Shown here piece by piece: positions 1-7,399 of a stretch of DNA of 41,663 nucleotides (its first letter is position 1; every line of letters begins with the position of its first letter). Under the pieces are notes generated by a model. That model did no database searches, was not told where the DNA came from, and saw nothing but the letters and a program-made list of their open reading frames with translations. This DNA comes from Candidatus Peregrinibacteria bacterium (lineage in GTDB: Bacteria; Patescibacteriota; Gracilibacteria; Peribacterales; Peribacteraceae), in assembly GCA_030649955.1 (NCBI GenBank), contig JAUSFD010000001.1, positions 1 to 41,663 of the forward strand, written 5' to 3'. Made by a program: the position numbers and the translations under genes.

Positions 1-1
1 G

Positions 2-718
2 CAGAAGGCAGTGGAGCTTGCCGAGAAGTACGAGTCGGGAGTATACGCCTGCATCGGAATTCACCCAATACATTCGGACAAATCCTTCCACGACAAGAAA
101 GAATTAGGTGCAGAAGGTGAAGCGTTCACTTCGCGCGGGGAAGTGTATGATGCCTCTCTTTATTCTGAACTCGCGAAACATCCGAAGGTGGTCGCGATAG
201 GCGAGTGCGGGTTGGACTACTATCGGTTGACGCCCGAGAGCAAAGAAAAACAGGTAGAAAATTTTGAAGCGCAGATTGAACTTGCGGCTTCTGTAAAAAA
301 ACCTCTGATGCTTCATATCAGGAACGGCTCGGGCATTTCTGCTTATAAAGATGCCTTTTCTATTCTCGCATCTCGATTCTCGTCTCTCGGTTCTTCTCCC
401 GGCAATCTACATTTTTTCGCCGGTTCTATTGAAGAAGCCAAACCGTTTTTGGAAGCAGGATACACCTTCTCCTTTACCGGAGTTATTACTTTCGCGCGCG
501 AGTATGACGACATCATTCGGTACCTGCCTCTTGACCGTATTCTCTCTGAAACCGACTCGCCGTATGTGACACCCGTTCCTTACCGCGGTAAGAGAAACGA
601 GCCGCTCTATGTGCAGGAAGTGGTGAAGAACTTTGCGCTCATTCGCGGGGTTCCGCTCGAGGTGATACAAGAGGCGATACTGCAGAACGCCAGTCGGCTG
701 TTCGGTATTCCTTTGTAG
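2..718 (+). CDS. tatD: TatD family metal-dependent hydrolase, 5' truncated by window edge
   Basis: The frame is open to the left edge, so the N-terminal metal-binding HxH region lies outside the window. Visible TatD-family motifs are GECGLDYYR, an HIR segment, LHFFAGSIEEA (the usual H-x-F-x-G) and SETDSPY near the C-terminus, followed by the conserved basic stretch PYRGKRNEP. TatD proteins are metal-dependent deoxyribonucleases with a TIM-barrel fold, linked to DNA quality control; cytoplasmic. The gene ends 139 bp before rpsF and is separated from it by an inverted repeat. Family assignment is firm. The exact substrate cannot be read from sequence. Confidence 0.92.
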   Translation, partial: QKAVELAEKYESGVYACIGIHPIHSDKSFHDKKELGAEGEAFTSRGEVYDASLYSELAKHPKVVAIGECGLDYYRLTPESKEKQVENFEAQIELAASVKKPLMLHIRNGSGISAYKDAFSILASRFSSLGSSPGNLHFFAGSIEEAKPFLEAGYTFSFTGVITFAREYDDIIRYLPLDRILSETDSPYVTPVPYRGKRNEPLYVQEVVKNFALIRGVPLEVIQEAILQNASRLFGIPL

Positions 719-720
719 GT

Positions 721-800
721 TAATACGAATTACGAATTTCTCCGAATATACGAATTACAGCTTACATAAGTATATTGGTACTGATTCGTTATTCGTATTA
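721..800. repeat. Inverted repeat built of TACGAAT units
   Basis: Arms 721-737 and 784-800 are complementary at 16 of 17 positions. Each arm contains two TACGAAT-like units, and a further ATACGAATTAC copy lies in the loop near 748. It fills the tatD-rpsF gap. It could fold in RNA as an intergenic stem-loop, but there is no U-tract typical of an intrinsic terminator. Confidence 0.7.
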
Positions 801-857
801 TATACGTCCTTGCTTTTCAGAGGGGTACCGTGTTATTATTTTCGGGCTTTCTAAATT

Positions 858-1352
858 ATGAGTGATGTACCAAACGAAATTGAAAACAGAGGGGCGCCCA
901 CTATCTACGAGGTGGGCTATCTTATTTTGCCTACCGTAACCGAGGAGGAATTGCCCCGGGAGGTAACGGCTCTCAAAGATGTGCTTGAAAAGGAAAAAGC
1001 AGCTCCGATTGCGGAGGAATTTCCGAGATTTAAGCCGCTTGCGTACCCGATACATAAGCGTATCGCAGGTGTGTATGTGACGTTTTCCAATGCGTACTTT
1101 GGCTGGGTAAAGTTTGAGTCCACCCCCGACGCCATCAAGAAGATAGAAAACGCGCTCAAGCAGGCGGAGAAGGTGCTCCGGTTCCTGCTTATCAAGACCG
1201 TGCGCGAGCAGACCATGTCAGCGCCGCGCGCACCGCGTGGTGAATTCCGGCGCGAACGAAAGGACGAAGGGGTGGCGGCAGTTGCGGCGCCTTCGGCTCC
1301 GGTATCCGAGGCCGAGTTGGAAAAGTCGCTTGAGAAACTTATTGCGGAGTAA
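858..1352 (+). CDS. rpsF: 30S ribosomal protein S6
   Basis: Small-subunit protein of 164 aa. The S6 fold is recognisable from YEVGYLILPTVTEEE near residue 18, KPLAYPIHKRIAGVY near residue 62, and the helix IKKIENALKQAEKVLRFLL near residue 95. A low-complexity C-terminal tail rich in Ala, Pro and Arg (after residue 122) extends beyond the usual length, as often seen in S6. The rpsF-ssb-rpsR order that follows is the classic bacterial arrangement. A TATTAT box at 825-830 with TTGCTT 18 nt further upstream is a plausible promoter. No Shine-Dalgarno sequence precedes the ATG. Confidence 0.95.
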   Translation: MSDVPNEIENRGAPTIYEVGYLILPTVTEEELPREVTALKDVLEKEKAAPIAEEFPRFKPLAYPIHKRIAGVYVTFSNAYFGWVKFESTPDAIKKIENALKQAEKVLRFLLIKTVREQTMSAPRAPRGEFRRERKDEGVAAVAAPSAPVSEAELEKSLEKLIAE

Positions 1353-1359
1353 GGAATAA

Positions 1360-1497
1360 GCACCAAGTTCCAAGCACCAAGCTCCAAACAAATTCCAAAC
1401 TCCAACTCTCAAATTCAAAATGAGTCCGTCTGTTTGAGAGTTTGAGCTTCGGTTATTGGATATTGTTTGTGATTTGGAAATTGTAATTTGGAATTTT
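1360..1497. repeat. Intergenic quasi-palindrome of CCAAGYTCC / AAATTCCAAA units
   Basis: The left half holds serial units such as CCAAGTTCC, CCAAGCTCC and AATTCCAAAC. The right half holds their complements, for example TTTGAGAGTTT and ATTTGGAATTT. AAATTCCAAA near 1390 pairs with its complement near 1486. It fills the rpsF-ssb gap. It is a degenerate long inverted repeat of unknown role. Confidence 0.6.
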
Positions 1498-1514
1498 AGA
1501 CAGTACGAAATAAG

Positions 1515-1543
1515 TTGCAGATTCCCAAAGTGAGTAGTATCCT
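1515..1543 (+). promoter_or_regulatory. Promoter of ssb, short leader
   Basis: TTGCAG (1515-1520), a 17-nt spacer, then TATCCT (1538-1543). The ATG starts 9 nt after the -10, so the predicted leader is only 2-3 nt. Confidence 0.6.
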
Positions 1544-1552
1544 TACATTACT

Positions 1553-2011
1553 ATGTATCTAAACAAGGTCTTCTTATACGGTAATCTGACCCGCGACCCT
1601 GAAGTGAAGGCCCTGCCTTCGGGCACGCAGGTGGCAAACTTTGCCATTGCCACGAACCGCGTGTATAAGGACAAGAACGGAGCCAAGCAGGAATCAGTGG
1701 AGTTCCACAATGTGGTGGCGTTTGGTAAGCTTGCAGAGATTATCGGGCAGTATATGAAGAAAGGACGGCCACTCTTTGTTGAGGGCAGGATTCAGACACG
1801 AAGCTGGGATGCCACAGACGGAAGCGGAAAAAAGTACAAAACCGAGATTATCGCGGAGAATTTCCAGTTCGGACCAAGCGGTCAAGGTGGGGGAGGTAGT
1901 ACCAGCAACCGACAACCTACGACCGACAACGTTGAAGCAAAGCAAGATGAGCCGGCGTCGGGCATTGCGTATCCGGAGGAGGAGATTAAGGCGGAGGACA
2001 TTCCGTTTTAA
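1553..2011 (+). CDS. ssb: Single-stranded DNA-binding protein
   Basis: Binds ssDNA during replication, repair and recombination as an OB-fold protein. The OB domain occupies about residues 1-108 (MYLNKVFLYGNLTRDPE at the start, then EFHNVVAFGKLAEI and GRPLFVEGRIQTRSW). A short Gly/Ser/Gln linker leads to the acidic tail ending EDIPF, the tip that recruits partner proteins. Length (152 aa) is typical. It lies between rpsF and rpsR as in many bacteria. The last six codons and the stop form the left arm of a perfect 22-bp hairpin, which is unusual. Confidence 0.96.
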   Translation: MYLNKVFLYGNLTRDPEVKALPSGTQVANFAIATNRVYKDKNGAKQESVEFHNVVAFGKLAEIIGQYMKKGRPLFVEGRIQTRSWDATDGSGKKYKTEIIAENFQFGPSGQGGGGSTSNRQPTTDNVEAKQDEPASGIAYPEEEIKAEDIPF

Positions 2012-2040
2012 TCGCAGAGCGATTAAAACGGAATGTCCTC
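1994..2040. repeat. Perfect 22-bp hairpin overlapping the end of ssb
   Basis: Arms 1994-2015 and 2019-2040 are exact reverse complements with a 3-nt loop (AGA). The left arm encodes the ssb C-terminal tip and includes the TAA stop. Downstream sequence (2041-2085) is AT-rich with repeated GTTAAC/GTTAA words but has no clean U-tract, so terminator function is uncertain. Confidence 0.85.
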
Positions 2041-2097
2041 AACTGTTAACCTTTGACTGTTAACGGTTAAGAGTTAAAAGTTAATAATTCTTTGCGT

Positions 2098-2301
2098 ATG
2101 CAAAAGCAGTGCTATTTTTCACAAAATAATATCAAGCATGTGGACTACAAGGATGTGGAGCTTCTCAAAAAGTTCCTGAATCCTCATGGCCGTATTCAGG
2201 CGGGGAAGCGAAGCGGCGTTTCCGCCAAGTATCAGCGCAAGCTTTCCCTCGCGGTAAAGCGCGCCCGATTTTTGGCGCTCTTGCCTTACGTTGCCAAATA
2301 A
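2098..2301 (+). CDS. rpsR: 30S ribosomal protein S18
   Basis: Small-subunit protein that pairs with S6 on the platform. The ATG at 2098 gives 67 aa; an in-frame TTG at 2092 is a less likely alternative. Recognisable features are the N-terminal Cys/Phe region, [17 protein letters not shown], and the C-terminal helix [15 protein letters not shown], all diagnostic of S18. It follows ssb in the conserved rpsF-ssb-rpsR order. No Shine-Dalgarno sequence is visible. Confidence 0.94.
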   Translation: MQKQCYFSQNNIKHVDYKDVELLKKFLNPHGRIQAGKRSGVSAKYQRKLSLAVKRARFLALLPYVAK

Positions 2302-2303
2302 TT

Positions 2304-2381
2304 GAAAATTACCGAGCGTAGCGAGAATAATTTTCGTTACCCCGTAGTGAATTTTGCCATGGGACAAAATCTACTACGGGG
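2304..2381. repeat. Two stem-loops between rpsR and efp
   Basis: First stem: GAAAATTA (2304-2311) with TAATTTTC (2328-2335). Second stem: CCCCGTAGT plus ATTTTG (2340-2356) with CAAAAT plus ACTACGGGG (2365-2381), one 2-nt internal mismatch and an 8-nt loop. They lie in the 121-bp gap before efp and could attenuate or terminate rpsR transcripts. No poly-U follows. Confidence 0.65.
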
Positions 2382-2422
2382 TGGCGATTTTCAAATTCGC
2401 TGCGTTCATAAGAAAATCAGCC

Positions 2423-2983
2423 ATGCTTGAATATAATGAAATCACCTCAAAAAGATTTATTGTCTACGAAGGCGCTCCCTTTGAAGTGTTGGACGCGCGT
2501 ATTTTCCGCATGCAGCAGCGAAAGCCGGTCAATCAGACCAAGCTGCGCAATTTGATTACCGGCAAAGTCACGGAAGTCACCTTTCATCAGGCGGACAAGG
2601 TGGATGAGGCGGAGATTGATAAGCGTGAAATCAAGTATTTGTACAACAATCGCGGACAATGGTGGTTTTGCGAGGCAAGCGACCCGTCAAAGCGATTTAT
2701 GCTTCCGTCTGAAGTAGTGGGGGACGGTGGCCGATTTCTCAAGGCGAACTCACTGGTAGAGGTGTTGAGCTGGGACGGCAAGCTCATCACGCTGAAGCTC
2801 CCCATCAAAGTGGACCTCAAGGTAACCGAAGCACCTCCGGCAGTCCGCGGAGACACGTCAAAGGGGGGTAGTAAGCAGATTGTGCTTGAAACCGGCGCGA
2901 CTATTAATGCTCCGTTGTTTATCAACGAAGGCGAAATAGTGCGTATTAATACGGAGACCGGTGATTACGTGGAGCGAGCGTAA
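2423..2983 (+). CDS. efp: Elongation factor P with Gln at the modification-loop tip
   Basis: Relieves ribosome stalling at polyproline. The 186-aa protein has all three domains: KOW-like domain I (1-64), OB domain II, and OB domain III ending GDYVERA. The ATG at 2423 was chosen over an upstream in-frame start because it matches the family N-terminus. In domain I the loop normally carrying Lys34 (E. coli) or Arg reads MQQRKPV. Ungapped alignment puts Gln at the modified position, with Arg and Lys next to it. The gene ends 67 bp from the convergent recA stop, inside a shared palindrome. Confidence 0.95.
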   Translation: MLEYNEITSKRFIVYEGAPFEVLDARIFRMQQRKPVNQTKLRNLITGKVTEVTFHQADKVDEAEIDKREIKYLYNNRGQWWFCEASDPSKRFMLPSEVVGDGGRFLKANSLVEVLSWDGKLITLKLPIKVDLKVTEAPPAVRGDTSKGGSKQIVLETGATINAPLFINEGEIVRINTETGDYVERA

Positions 2984-3054
2984 CACGAGACGAATGAGCG
3001 AATGTTAACGAATTGACGAAGTCAGACTTCGTCAAACAGTTCGTGTCGTGTTAC
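2980..3054. repeat. Nested palindrome between convergent efp and recA stops
   Basis: Outer arms 2980-2994 and 3040-3054 pair at 14 of 15 positions and include the stop codons of both efp and recA. An inner perfect 11-bp dyad, 3013-3023 with 3025-3035, forms a second stem. Placement suggests a bidirectional terminator, but there is no conventional U-run. Confidence 0.75.
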
Positions 3055-4160
3055 TCTTCCGTAGTTTCTCCCGCGCTCATAGACACTCCATCTTTCAGAC
3101 GTTTCTGGATCTCTTTCAAAATCTCACCGGAGATTTTTTTATTCTCCCGCAGGAACACTCTGGTGGCGTCATATCCGCGCCCCAGTTTGACGCTGTCATA
3201 TTCGTAAGAGGTACCTGATTTTTTTACCAATCCCATTTTCTCGCCGAGCGCGATAAGCTCGCCTTCGCGCGAGATGCCCTCGTTGTACATAAGGTCAAAC
3301 TCGGTCTGTTTGAACGGAGCCGCGACTTTATTTTTGACTACCTTGACGCGGACGCGGCCCCCCATGACTTCGTCTCCTTTTTTTATTTGCGCAATGCGGC
3401 GGATGTCCAAACGCACCGACGTGTAGAACTTGAGCGCCTTGCCGCCCGGAGTGGTCTCCGGATTTCCGAACATGACGCCTATCTGCATGCGTATCTGGTT
3501 GATGAAGATGACGATGGTCTTTGATTTGGCGACTATGGCCGTGAGCTTGCGCAGGGCCTGGCTCATGAGTCGTGCATGGAGTCCCATGTGGTTGTCACCC
3601 ATCATGCCCTCGATCTCTGCCCTGGGCGTGAGAGCGGCAACGGAGTCGATGACGATGATGTCGATGGCACCCGAGCGCACGAGTGTCTCCGTGATCTCGA
3701 GCGCCTGCTCGCCGTCGTCGGGTTGGGAAACTAAGAGGCTATCGATATCGACGCCGATCTTCTTCGCGTACTGAACGTCGAGTGCGTGCTCAGCATCGAT
3801 GAATGCCGCTCGACCGCCCATGCGCTGCATTTCCGCGATTGCGTGGAGTGCAAGTGTCGTCTTCCCAGAGGACTCCGGGCCAAAGATCTCGATGATCCTG
3901 CCCTTCGGCAGGCCACCGCCCATCGCGATGTCGAGGGCGATAGAGCCTGAGGAGAATTTGGGGATCGCAACACTCTGTGTGTCGTTCATGTGCATGATGG
4001 ACCCTTCGCCGTACTGCTTCTTGATCTGGGCGAGCGCTACTTTGATGGCTTCGCTCTTCGCGTCAGTGCCCGAGGATTTGGATTCTTTGGGTTCGCTGTT
4101 TGCTTTCGCTTTCGTGGGTTCCATAGTGGCGCTGCTGGAAGTGGAGGAGGACTTTCGCAT
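3051..4160 (-). CDS. recA: Recombinase RecA
   Basis: ATP-dependent strand-exchange protein and SOS co-protease. At 369 aa it has a Ser/Lys-rich N-terminal extension (about 1-35), Walker [10 protein letters not shown], the segment [16 protein letters not shown], loop-2 region [15 protein letters not shown], and a C-terminal domain ending in acidic residues. Lys codons are mostly AAG in the N-terminal part but mainly AAA in the last third (coordinates 3051-3400), and the A+T content rises there too. The upstream region has a TTGACG/TAGGAT promoter, small dyads and a pyrimidine-rich 53-nt leader with a tandem 11-bp repeat. Confidence 0.98.
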   Translation of the reverse strand: MRKSSSTSSSATMEPTKAKANSEPKESKSSGTDAKSEAIKVALAQIKKQYGEGSIMHMNDTQSVAIPKFSSGSIALDIAMGGGLPKGRIIEIFGPESSGKTTLALHAIAEMQRMGGRAAFIDAEHALDVQYAKKIGVDIDSLLVSQPDDGEQALEITETLVRSGAIDIIVIDSVAALTPRAEIEGMMGDNHMGLHARLMSQALRKLTAIVAKSKTIVIFINQIRMQIGVMFGNPETTPGGKALKFYTSVRLDIRRIAQIKKGDEVMGGRVRVKVVKNKVAAPFKQTEFDLMYNEGISREGELIALGEKMGLVKKSGTSYEYDSVKLGRGYDATRVFLRENKKISGEILKEIQKRLKDGVSMSAGETTEE

Positions 4161-4162
4161 GA

Positions 4163-4247
4163 TAGGGGATGGGGAGGGGATGGGGAAGGAAATGAACTGG
4201 TGGATGAACGTTCACCACTATCCTACGATCCTTGACGGAGTCGTCAA
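4163..4247 (-). promoter_or_regulatory. recA promoter, dyads and repeat-containing leader
   Basis: On the minus strand the -35 TTGACG (4242-4247) and -10 TAGGAT (4220-4225) are 16 nt apart. The -35 belongs to the dyad TTGACG-4nt-CGTCAA (4232-4247). A perfect palindrome TGAACGTTCA (4205-4214) lies at the predicted start site. The leader has two tandem 11-bp units (4164-4174, 4175-4185) and is pyrimidine-rich with no Shine-Dalgarno. Confidence 0.6.
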
Positions 4248-4273
4248 AGGAATGCGCTTGCATGAACAGGAGA

Positions 4274-4306
4274 GTAGGTTGGTGTATTATCGTACACCCA
4301 TCCTAC
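4274..4306. terminator. Stem-loop at the end of the lipoprotein gene
   Basis: A 13/14-nt imperfect stem (4274-4286 with 4293-4306) whose loop contains the TAA stop of the 4287-5213 gene. It probably ends that transcript. No U-tract is seen. Confidence 0.45.
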
Positions 4307-5213
4307 ACTTGCCGATGGACGTCTGGAGATCCGTGATCTCGCAGAAGTACCCTGCGGGACAGAGGATACCGGCAGGTCCACCACACGGTGTGCCCTGGGC
4401 ATTGGGTGTGCCACTCGCCGAGCTCCCTCTATCCGCTCCAATGGAATTCGACCCCGCGCTCGACCTTGAGGATGGCGGGTTACGGAAGTGGAACCGCACA
4501 GAGTTGAGGATGCGGAGCATGGTCTCCTTCGCCTCCTTCGCAGAAGTGGATTCGGTAGGGGAGTAGAGCAGGGTGATGATGGGCAGTTTCTCCAGCGTAT
4601 CCGGGTGACTGCCCGGGTCGATGAACAGCTTCTGCCACCCTGTTGTGGTATCGAGGAGTAGGAGGGATCGGCGTGCGCCGACGAGAATCGCCATGATCTC
4701 CTGTCCGGGGATGATCTCGAAGCTACTCTTCGCGGGAAGGTCCCTGCGCAGTTCCTCTGCGAGGGTGAGCACGGGATCACTGCCCGACCCACTGCGGAAG
4801 GTGACGGTGTCGTCACTGTCCTCCATGGACCACGTACTCGGGACATTGATGGTCATGTGGAACGGCGAGAGAGTGAGGGTGCGCACCTCCTCCCCTTCCA
4901 CGAGGCTCACCTCGCTGACGAGGAGGATGGGGGCATCGTAGGGGTCCGTGTTGCGCACGATCGTTCCGCGCATACGCACCGTGCGGTTCTCGAATGGACC
5001 TAGATTCACCGTCGGACTCTCCACGTAGTAGAGGGGCTCCTCACCCTGAAGGAGAACGTGGGTCCCCCTGCGTACAAGTGAAATGGGCACGGGGGTGAGG
5101 ATACCCATTGCAGACTGCTCACCTTCCGGGAGGGGCGGGAGAGGGAGTGGCTTCGTGCACGCGAAGAGCGAGAGCACGACGCTCACAGCGATGGAGGGGA
5201 GGAGGATCCGCAT
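4287..5213 (-). CDS. Secreted lipoprotein with C-terminal Cys-rich segment
   Basis: Starting at 5213 the protein is 308 aa (a second ATG at 5231 adds six residues). It has a short signal peptide ending in lipobox LFAC, so it is probably lipid-anchored on the outer face of the membrane. The middle part (about 60-230) is beta-rich with no family I recognise. A Ser/Gly-rich linker follows, then a Cys-rich tail (CGG...LCPAGYFCE...KC) like small disulfide modules seen in CPR surface proteins. It has its own stop-proximal hairpin and lies upstream of recA on the same strand without evident co-regulation. Function unknown. Confidence 0.8.
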   Translation of the reverse strand: MRILLPSIAVSVVLSLFACTKPLPLPPLPEGEQSAMGILTPVPISLVRRGTHVLLQGEEPLYYVESPTVNLGPFENRTVRMRGTIVRNTDPYDAPILLVSEVSLVEGEEVRTLTLSPFHMTINVPSTWSMEDSDDTVTFRSGSGSDPVLTLAEELRRDLPAKSSFEIIPGQEIMAILVGARRSLLLLDTTTGWQKLFIDPGSHPDTLEKLPIITLLYSPTESTSAKEAKETMLRILNSVRFHFRNPPSSRSSAGSNSIGADRGSSASGTPNAQGTPCGGPAGILCPAGYFCEITDLQTSIGKCRMGVR

Positions 5214-5307
5214 GTTGATGAAATAGTGCATAGAATGGTGACTGCTTCAGGAAGGAAAGGTACCTCACTATCTCTGTAAACTTTGCCCACTCTCACACGT
5301 TTTGAAC

Positions 5308-5646
5308 TTACTCCAAGTCCGCCGTGGTGATGCCAAGAACTTTGAGAAGAATTATTCTCCTCAATTGTTGCCGCGCTTCCCTAAGGATCTTCATGAACTC
5401 TTCAACGGGAGTGCTGAGATCTGTACTGACAATGGAAAGTAAATCGAAAATTTCATTTGGATATAATCCCTGCAAGTCTTCCAATGAAACCGTAGGAGTG
5501 AATTTCGAAATAGCGCGGATCTCCTCTAAAAATTGTTGCCTCCCAGACACTTTGCCACCTTCCTGCTCAAGCTCCTTCAATTCCTCATTTAGTTCACTTG
5601 TAGTAGTGGGGATGTAGGAATCCGTTAATCCCTTGTAGTGGTTCAT
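5308..5646 (-). CDS. Hypothetical protein, 112 aa
   Basis: Small, charged, mostly helical protein with no membrane segment and no recognised domain. The N-terminal half is Glu/Lys-rich (LNEELKELEQEGGKV); the C-terminal half ends in a Leu/Ile-rich helix (QQLRRIILLKVLGI). A strong promoter directly upstream supports it as a real gene. Its A+T content is higher than that of its neighbours, which could mean later acquisition. Confidence 0.7.
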   Translation of the reverse strand: MNHYKGLTDSYIPTTTSELNEELKELEQEGGKVSGRQQFLEEIRAISKFTPTVSLEDLQGLYPNEIFDLLSIVSTDLSTPVEEFMKILREARQQLRRIILLKVLGITTADLE

Positions 5647-5668
5647 TAGGCGGGAGAACTATGAAAAA

Positions 5669-5698
5669 ACTATATGTCACATCTACCAATCTCGTCAA
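5669..5698 (-). promoter_or_regulatory. Promoter of the 112-aa gene
   Basis: Minus-strand TTGACG (5693-5698), an 18-nt spacer, and TATAGT (5669-5674). Predicted leader is about 16 nt, with no Shine-Dalgarno. Confidence 0.7.
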
Positions 5699-5721
5699 CT
5701 ACTGAGAAAGGTTGACTGAAA

Positions 5722-6825
5722 CTACTTCTTCCCCGGATCGAACGCGTACACTGCGCGACCCACGCGGGTGAAGTACGGCATCTTCTGGAGGTTTAAGGAG
5801 ATGGTACCGACCTTCACGGTGCGCTGCTTGGCTACTTCTAAGATGATTTCCTTCTTACTGAGCGGCCCCTTCTCCTTGAGGATTCTCTCGATGACGTCTG
5901 CGACGGTCCCTGGCTCGTAGCCCCACTCCTTGAGGGCGTAGAGGCCGCGGCCGACGAGGACGAACTGCGGATAGCGGATGAGCTCATTGTGGACTGCCTG
6001 GACCGTGACGTTCTTGTGGTCGAAGCGCGCTTCGCGGATACGGTTGGCGATCTCCATGAAGTGGAGAGGTTCTCCAGACTTCTTCAGGATGATCTCCACC
6101 TTGTCACGGATGCTGCGGGGGCGGACGAAGCGCCACTCGGTGAGTCCCCACCCGTCCTCAATTTCGCGCAGGCGCTCATCGATCTTCAAGCAACTCACGA
6201 TGAGTTCCTGGCTGGGGAGGCGGTCTTTGAAGAGATTGAGTCCTTGTATAGCAGAGACGAGTTCCTCCTGCTTCATACAGGTCTTCCGCTTGCGGAGGAT
6301 CTTCACAACGTTCTCGACGATGAGGGAGATATCCTCTGCAGAGAGGGATGTGAGTCTCCAGAAGGGGACGAAGGTGTTGGAGCGTCCTGTGGAGCTCATT
6401 TCCTGATCGATGGAGAAGCTCAAGCGGAGGATTGCGCCATCCACCTGTGAGCTTCCTTGAATGCGCTTGAGCACCTGGCTCACCAAATCCTCCTCACGCA
6501 TGACGCCACCGTGCATCCGGAGGATCGTCTTCGCGAGGTCGTTCACCTCATCCAGGCGCGTGGTGCGCACGGTCCTCTTCAGTTTGCTCAACGCAATGCT
6601 CTCGATTTGACGAATACGCTCGCGCGTGACCTTGAACTGCTTCCCGATCTTCTCCAGTGTCTGCTTACCCTGTCCGCCGAGGGCGAACCGCTTCTTGATC
6701 ACCGTCACTTCCTTCTCCGTGAGTACGAGGAAGAGATTATTCAGCAACTCCTGCAAGTTGAGTGTGAGCTGTGCATTCGGAGCTTGCTGCTGACCAGACG
6801 CAGTCGCTGCGGCGGAAGTGGACAT
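5722..6825 (-). CDS. Sigma-70 region-4-like protein fused to HARE-HTH domains
   Basis: The 367-aa protein begins (about 25-90) with a sigma-70 region 4 segment: LTEKEVTVIKKRFALGG, then TLEKIGKQFKVTRERIRQIE, the -35-recognition helix-turn-helix. There is no region 2, so it cannot act alone as a sigma factor. After a helical middle region come two winged-helix HARE-HTH-type domains as in the RNA polymerase delta subunit: about 240-305 (KSGEPLHFMEIANRI) and 307-362 (KGPLSKKEIILEVA). It is probably a DNA-binding or RNA-polymerase-associated regulator; this is inference. The ATG at 6825 is preferred over 6957 because the extra residues lack similarity to anything. Confidence 0.8.
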   Translation of the reverse strand: MSTSAAATASGQQQAPNAQLTLNLQELLNNLFLVLTEKEVTVIKKRFALGGQGKQTLEKIGKQFKVTRERIRQIESIALSKLKRTVRTTRLDEVNDLAKTILRMHGGVMREEDLVSQVLKRIQGSSQVDGAILRLSFSIDQEMSSTGRSNTFVPFWRLTSLSAEDISLIVENVVKILRKRKTCMKQEELVSAIQGLNLFKDRLPSQELIVSCLKIDERLREIEDGWGLTEWRFVRPRSIRDKVEIILKKSGEPLHFMEIANRIREARFDHKNVTVQAVHNELIRYPQFVLVGRGLYALKEWGYEPGTVADVIERILKEKGPLSKKEIILEVAKQRTVKVGTISLNLQKMPYFTRVGRAVYAFDPGKK

Positions 6826-6850
6826 GGGAGGAAGGGAAAGAACAACCCTC

Positions 6851-6879
6851 GTTCTACCAGAAAATTGACAGAAGCAAAA
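6851..6879 (-). promoter_or_regulatory. Promoter of the sigma4-HARE gene
   Basis: Minus-strand TTTTGC (6874-6879), a 17-nt spacer, and extended -10 TGG-TAGAAC (6851-6856). The leader is about 19 nt and pyrimidine-rich (TTTCCCTTCCTCCC) just before the ATG. Confidence 0.5.
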
Positions 6880-6995
6880 GATTCGCGAGATGTTTGGGTG
6901 GACGGGGAGATTGAGATATTGCTTCCTCTCAATTTGTGAAGAACCAGAGATGTCCAAGGAGCTGGATGTATATTTTAATTCTTATTTTTGCTTTG

Positions 6996-7391
6996 TCAAT
7001 GGCCCAGGTAAGATTGGAGTATTTGGCAAGCAGAAGCCGAATCCACGTCATACACCTCCCCCTTCTTCGGGGTGGAAGTCGTGTACCTCTCGTCAAAAGC
7101 AATCACCGTGAATCCCTGAGCTGTGAGCGCATCCACGCATTCGCGTACTTTGCGCGCTTGCGCGCCCTCGTCGCCAGAAGGAAGGAGCGGTAGTCCAACG
7201 ATGATGTGTGTGACGCCGCGTGCGTGCGCGAGTGCGACGAGTGCTTCGATCAATTCCTCCTGCGATGCGTGGTTGATCGACGGGAGCGGGAGCACGATAT
7301 CTGTCGCGGGATCGAAAGAGGCGATCCCTGAACGACGCCCGCCCACGTCGATCCCGAGGAGGCGCTGGTTGGTGATGCGAGGTGTTGCCAC
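6996..7391 (-). CDS. ruvX: Putative pre-16S rRNA nuclease / Holliday junction resolvase-like (YqgF)
   Basis: RNase H-fold nuclease of the YqgF/RuvX family, implicated in 16S rRNA 5'-end maturation. The motifs are in order: LGIDVGGRRSGIA, IIVGLPLLPSGDEG, DERYTT and DSASACQILQSYL, with the conserved acidic residues. Length 131 aa is typical. It starts with GTG 8 nt after the rpsT stop, so the two are probably co-transcribed, a sensible pairing for ribosome biogenesis. There is no clear Shine-Dalgarno. Confidence 0.93.
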   Translation of the reverse strand: MATPRITNQRLLGIDVGGRRSGIASFDPATDIVLPLPSINHASQEELIEALVALAHARGVTHIIVGLPLLPSGDEGAQARKVRECVDALTAQGFTVIAFDERYTTSTPKKGEVYDVDSASACQILQSYLGH

Positions 7392-7399
7392 GTGTGTGG

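Noticed and set aside
3799-4566. 255-codon plus-strand frame across the recA 5' end and the lipoprotein gene
   Set aside because: Spans two good minus-strand genes and their promoter; translation has no domain.
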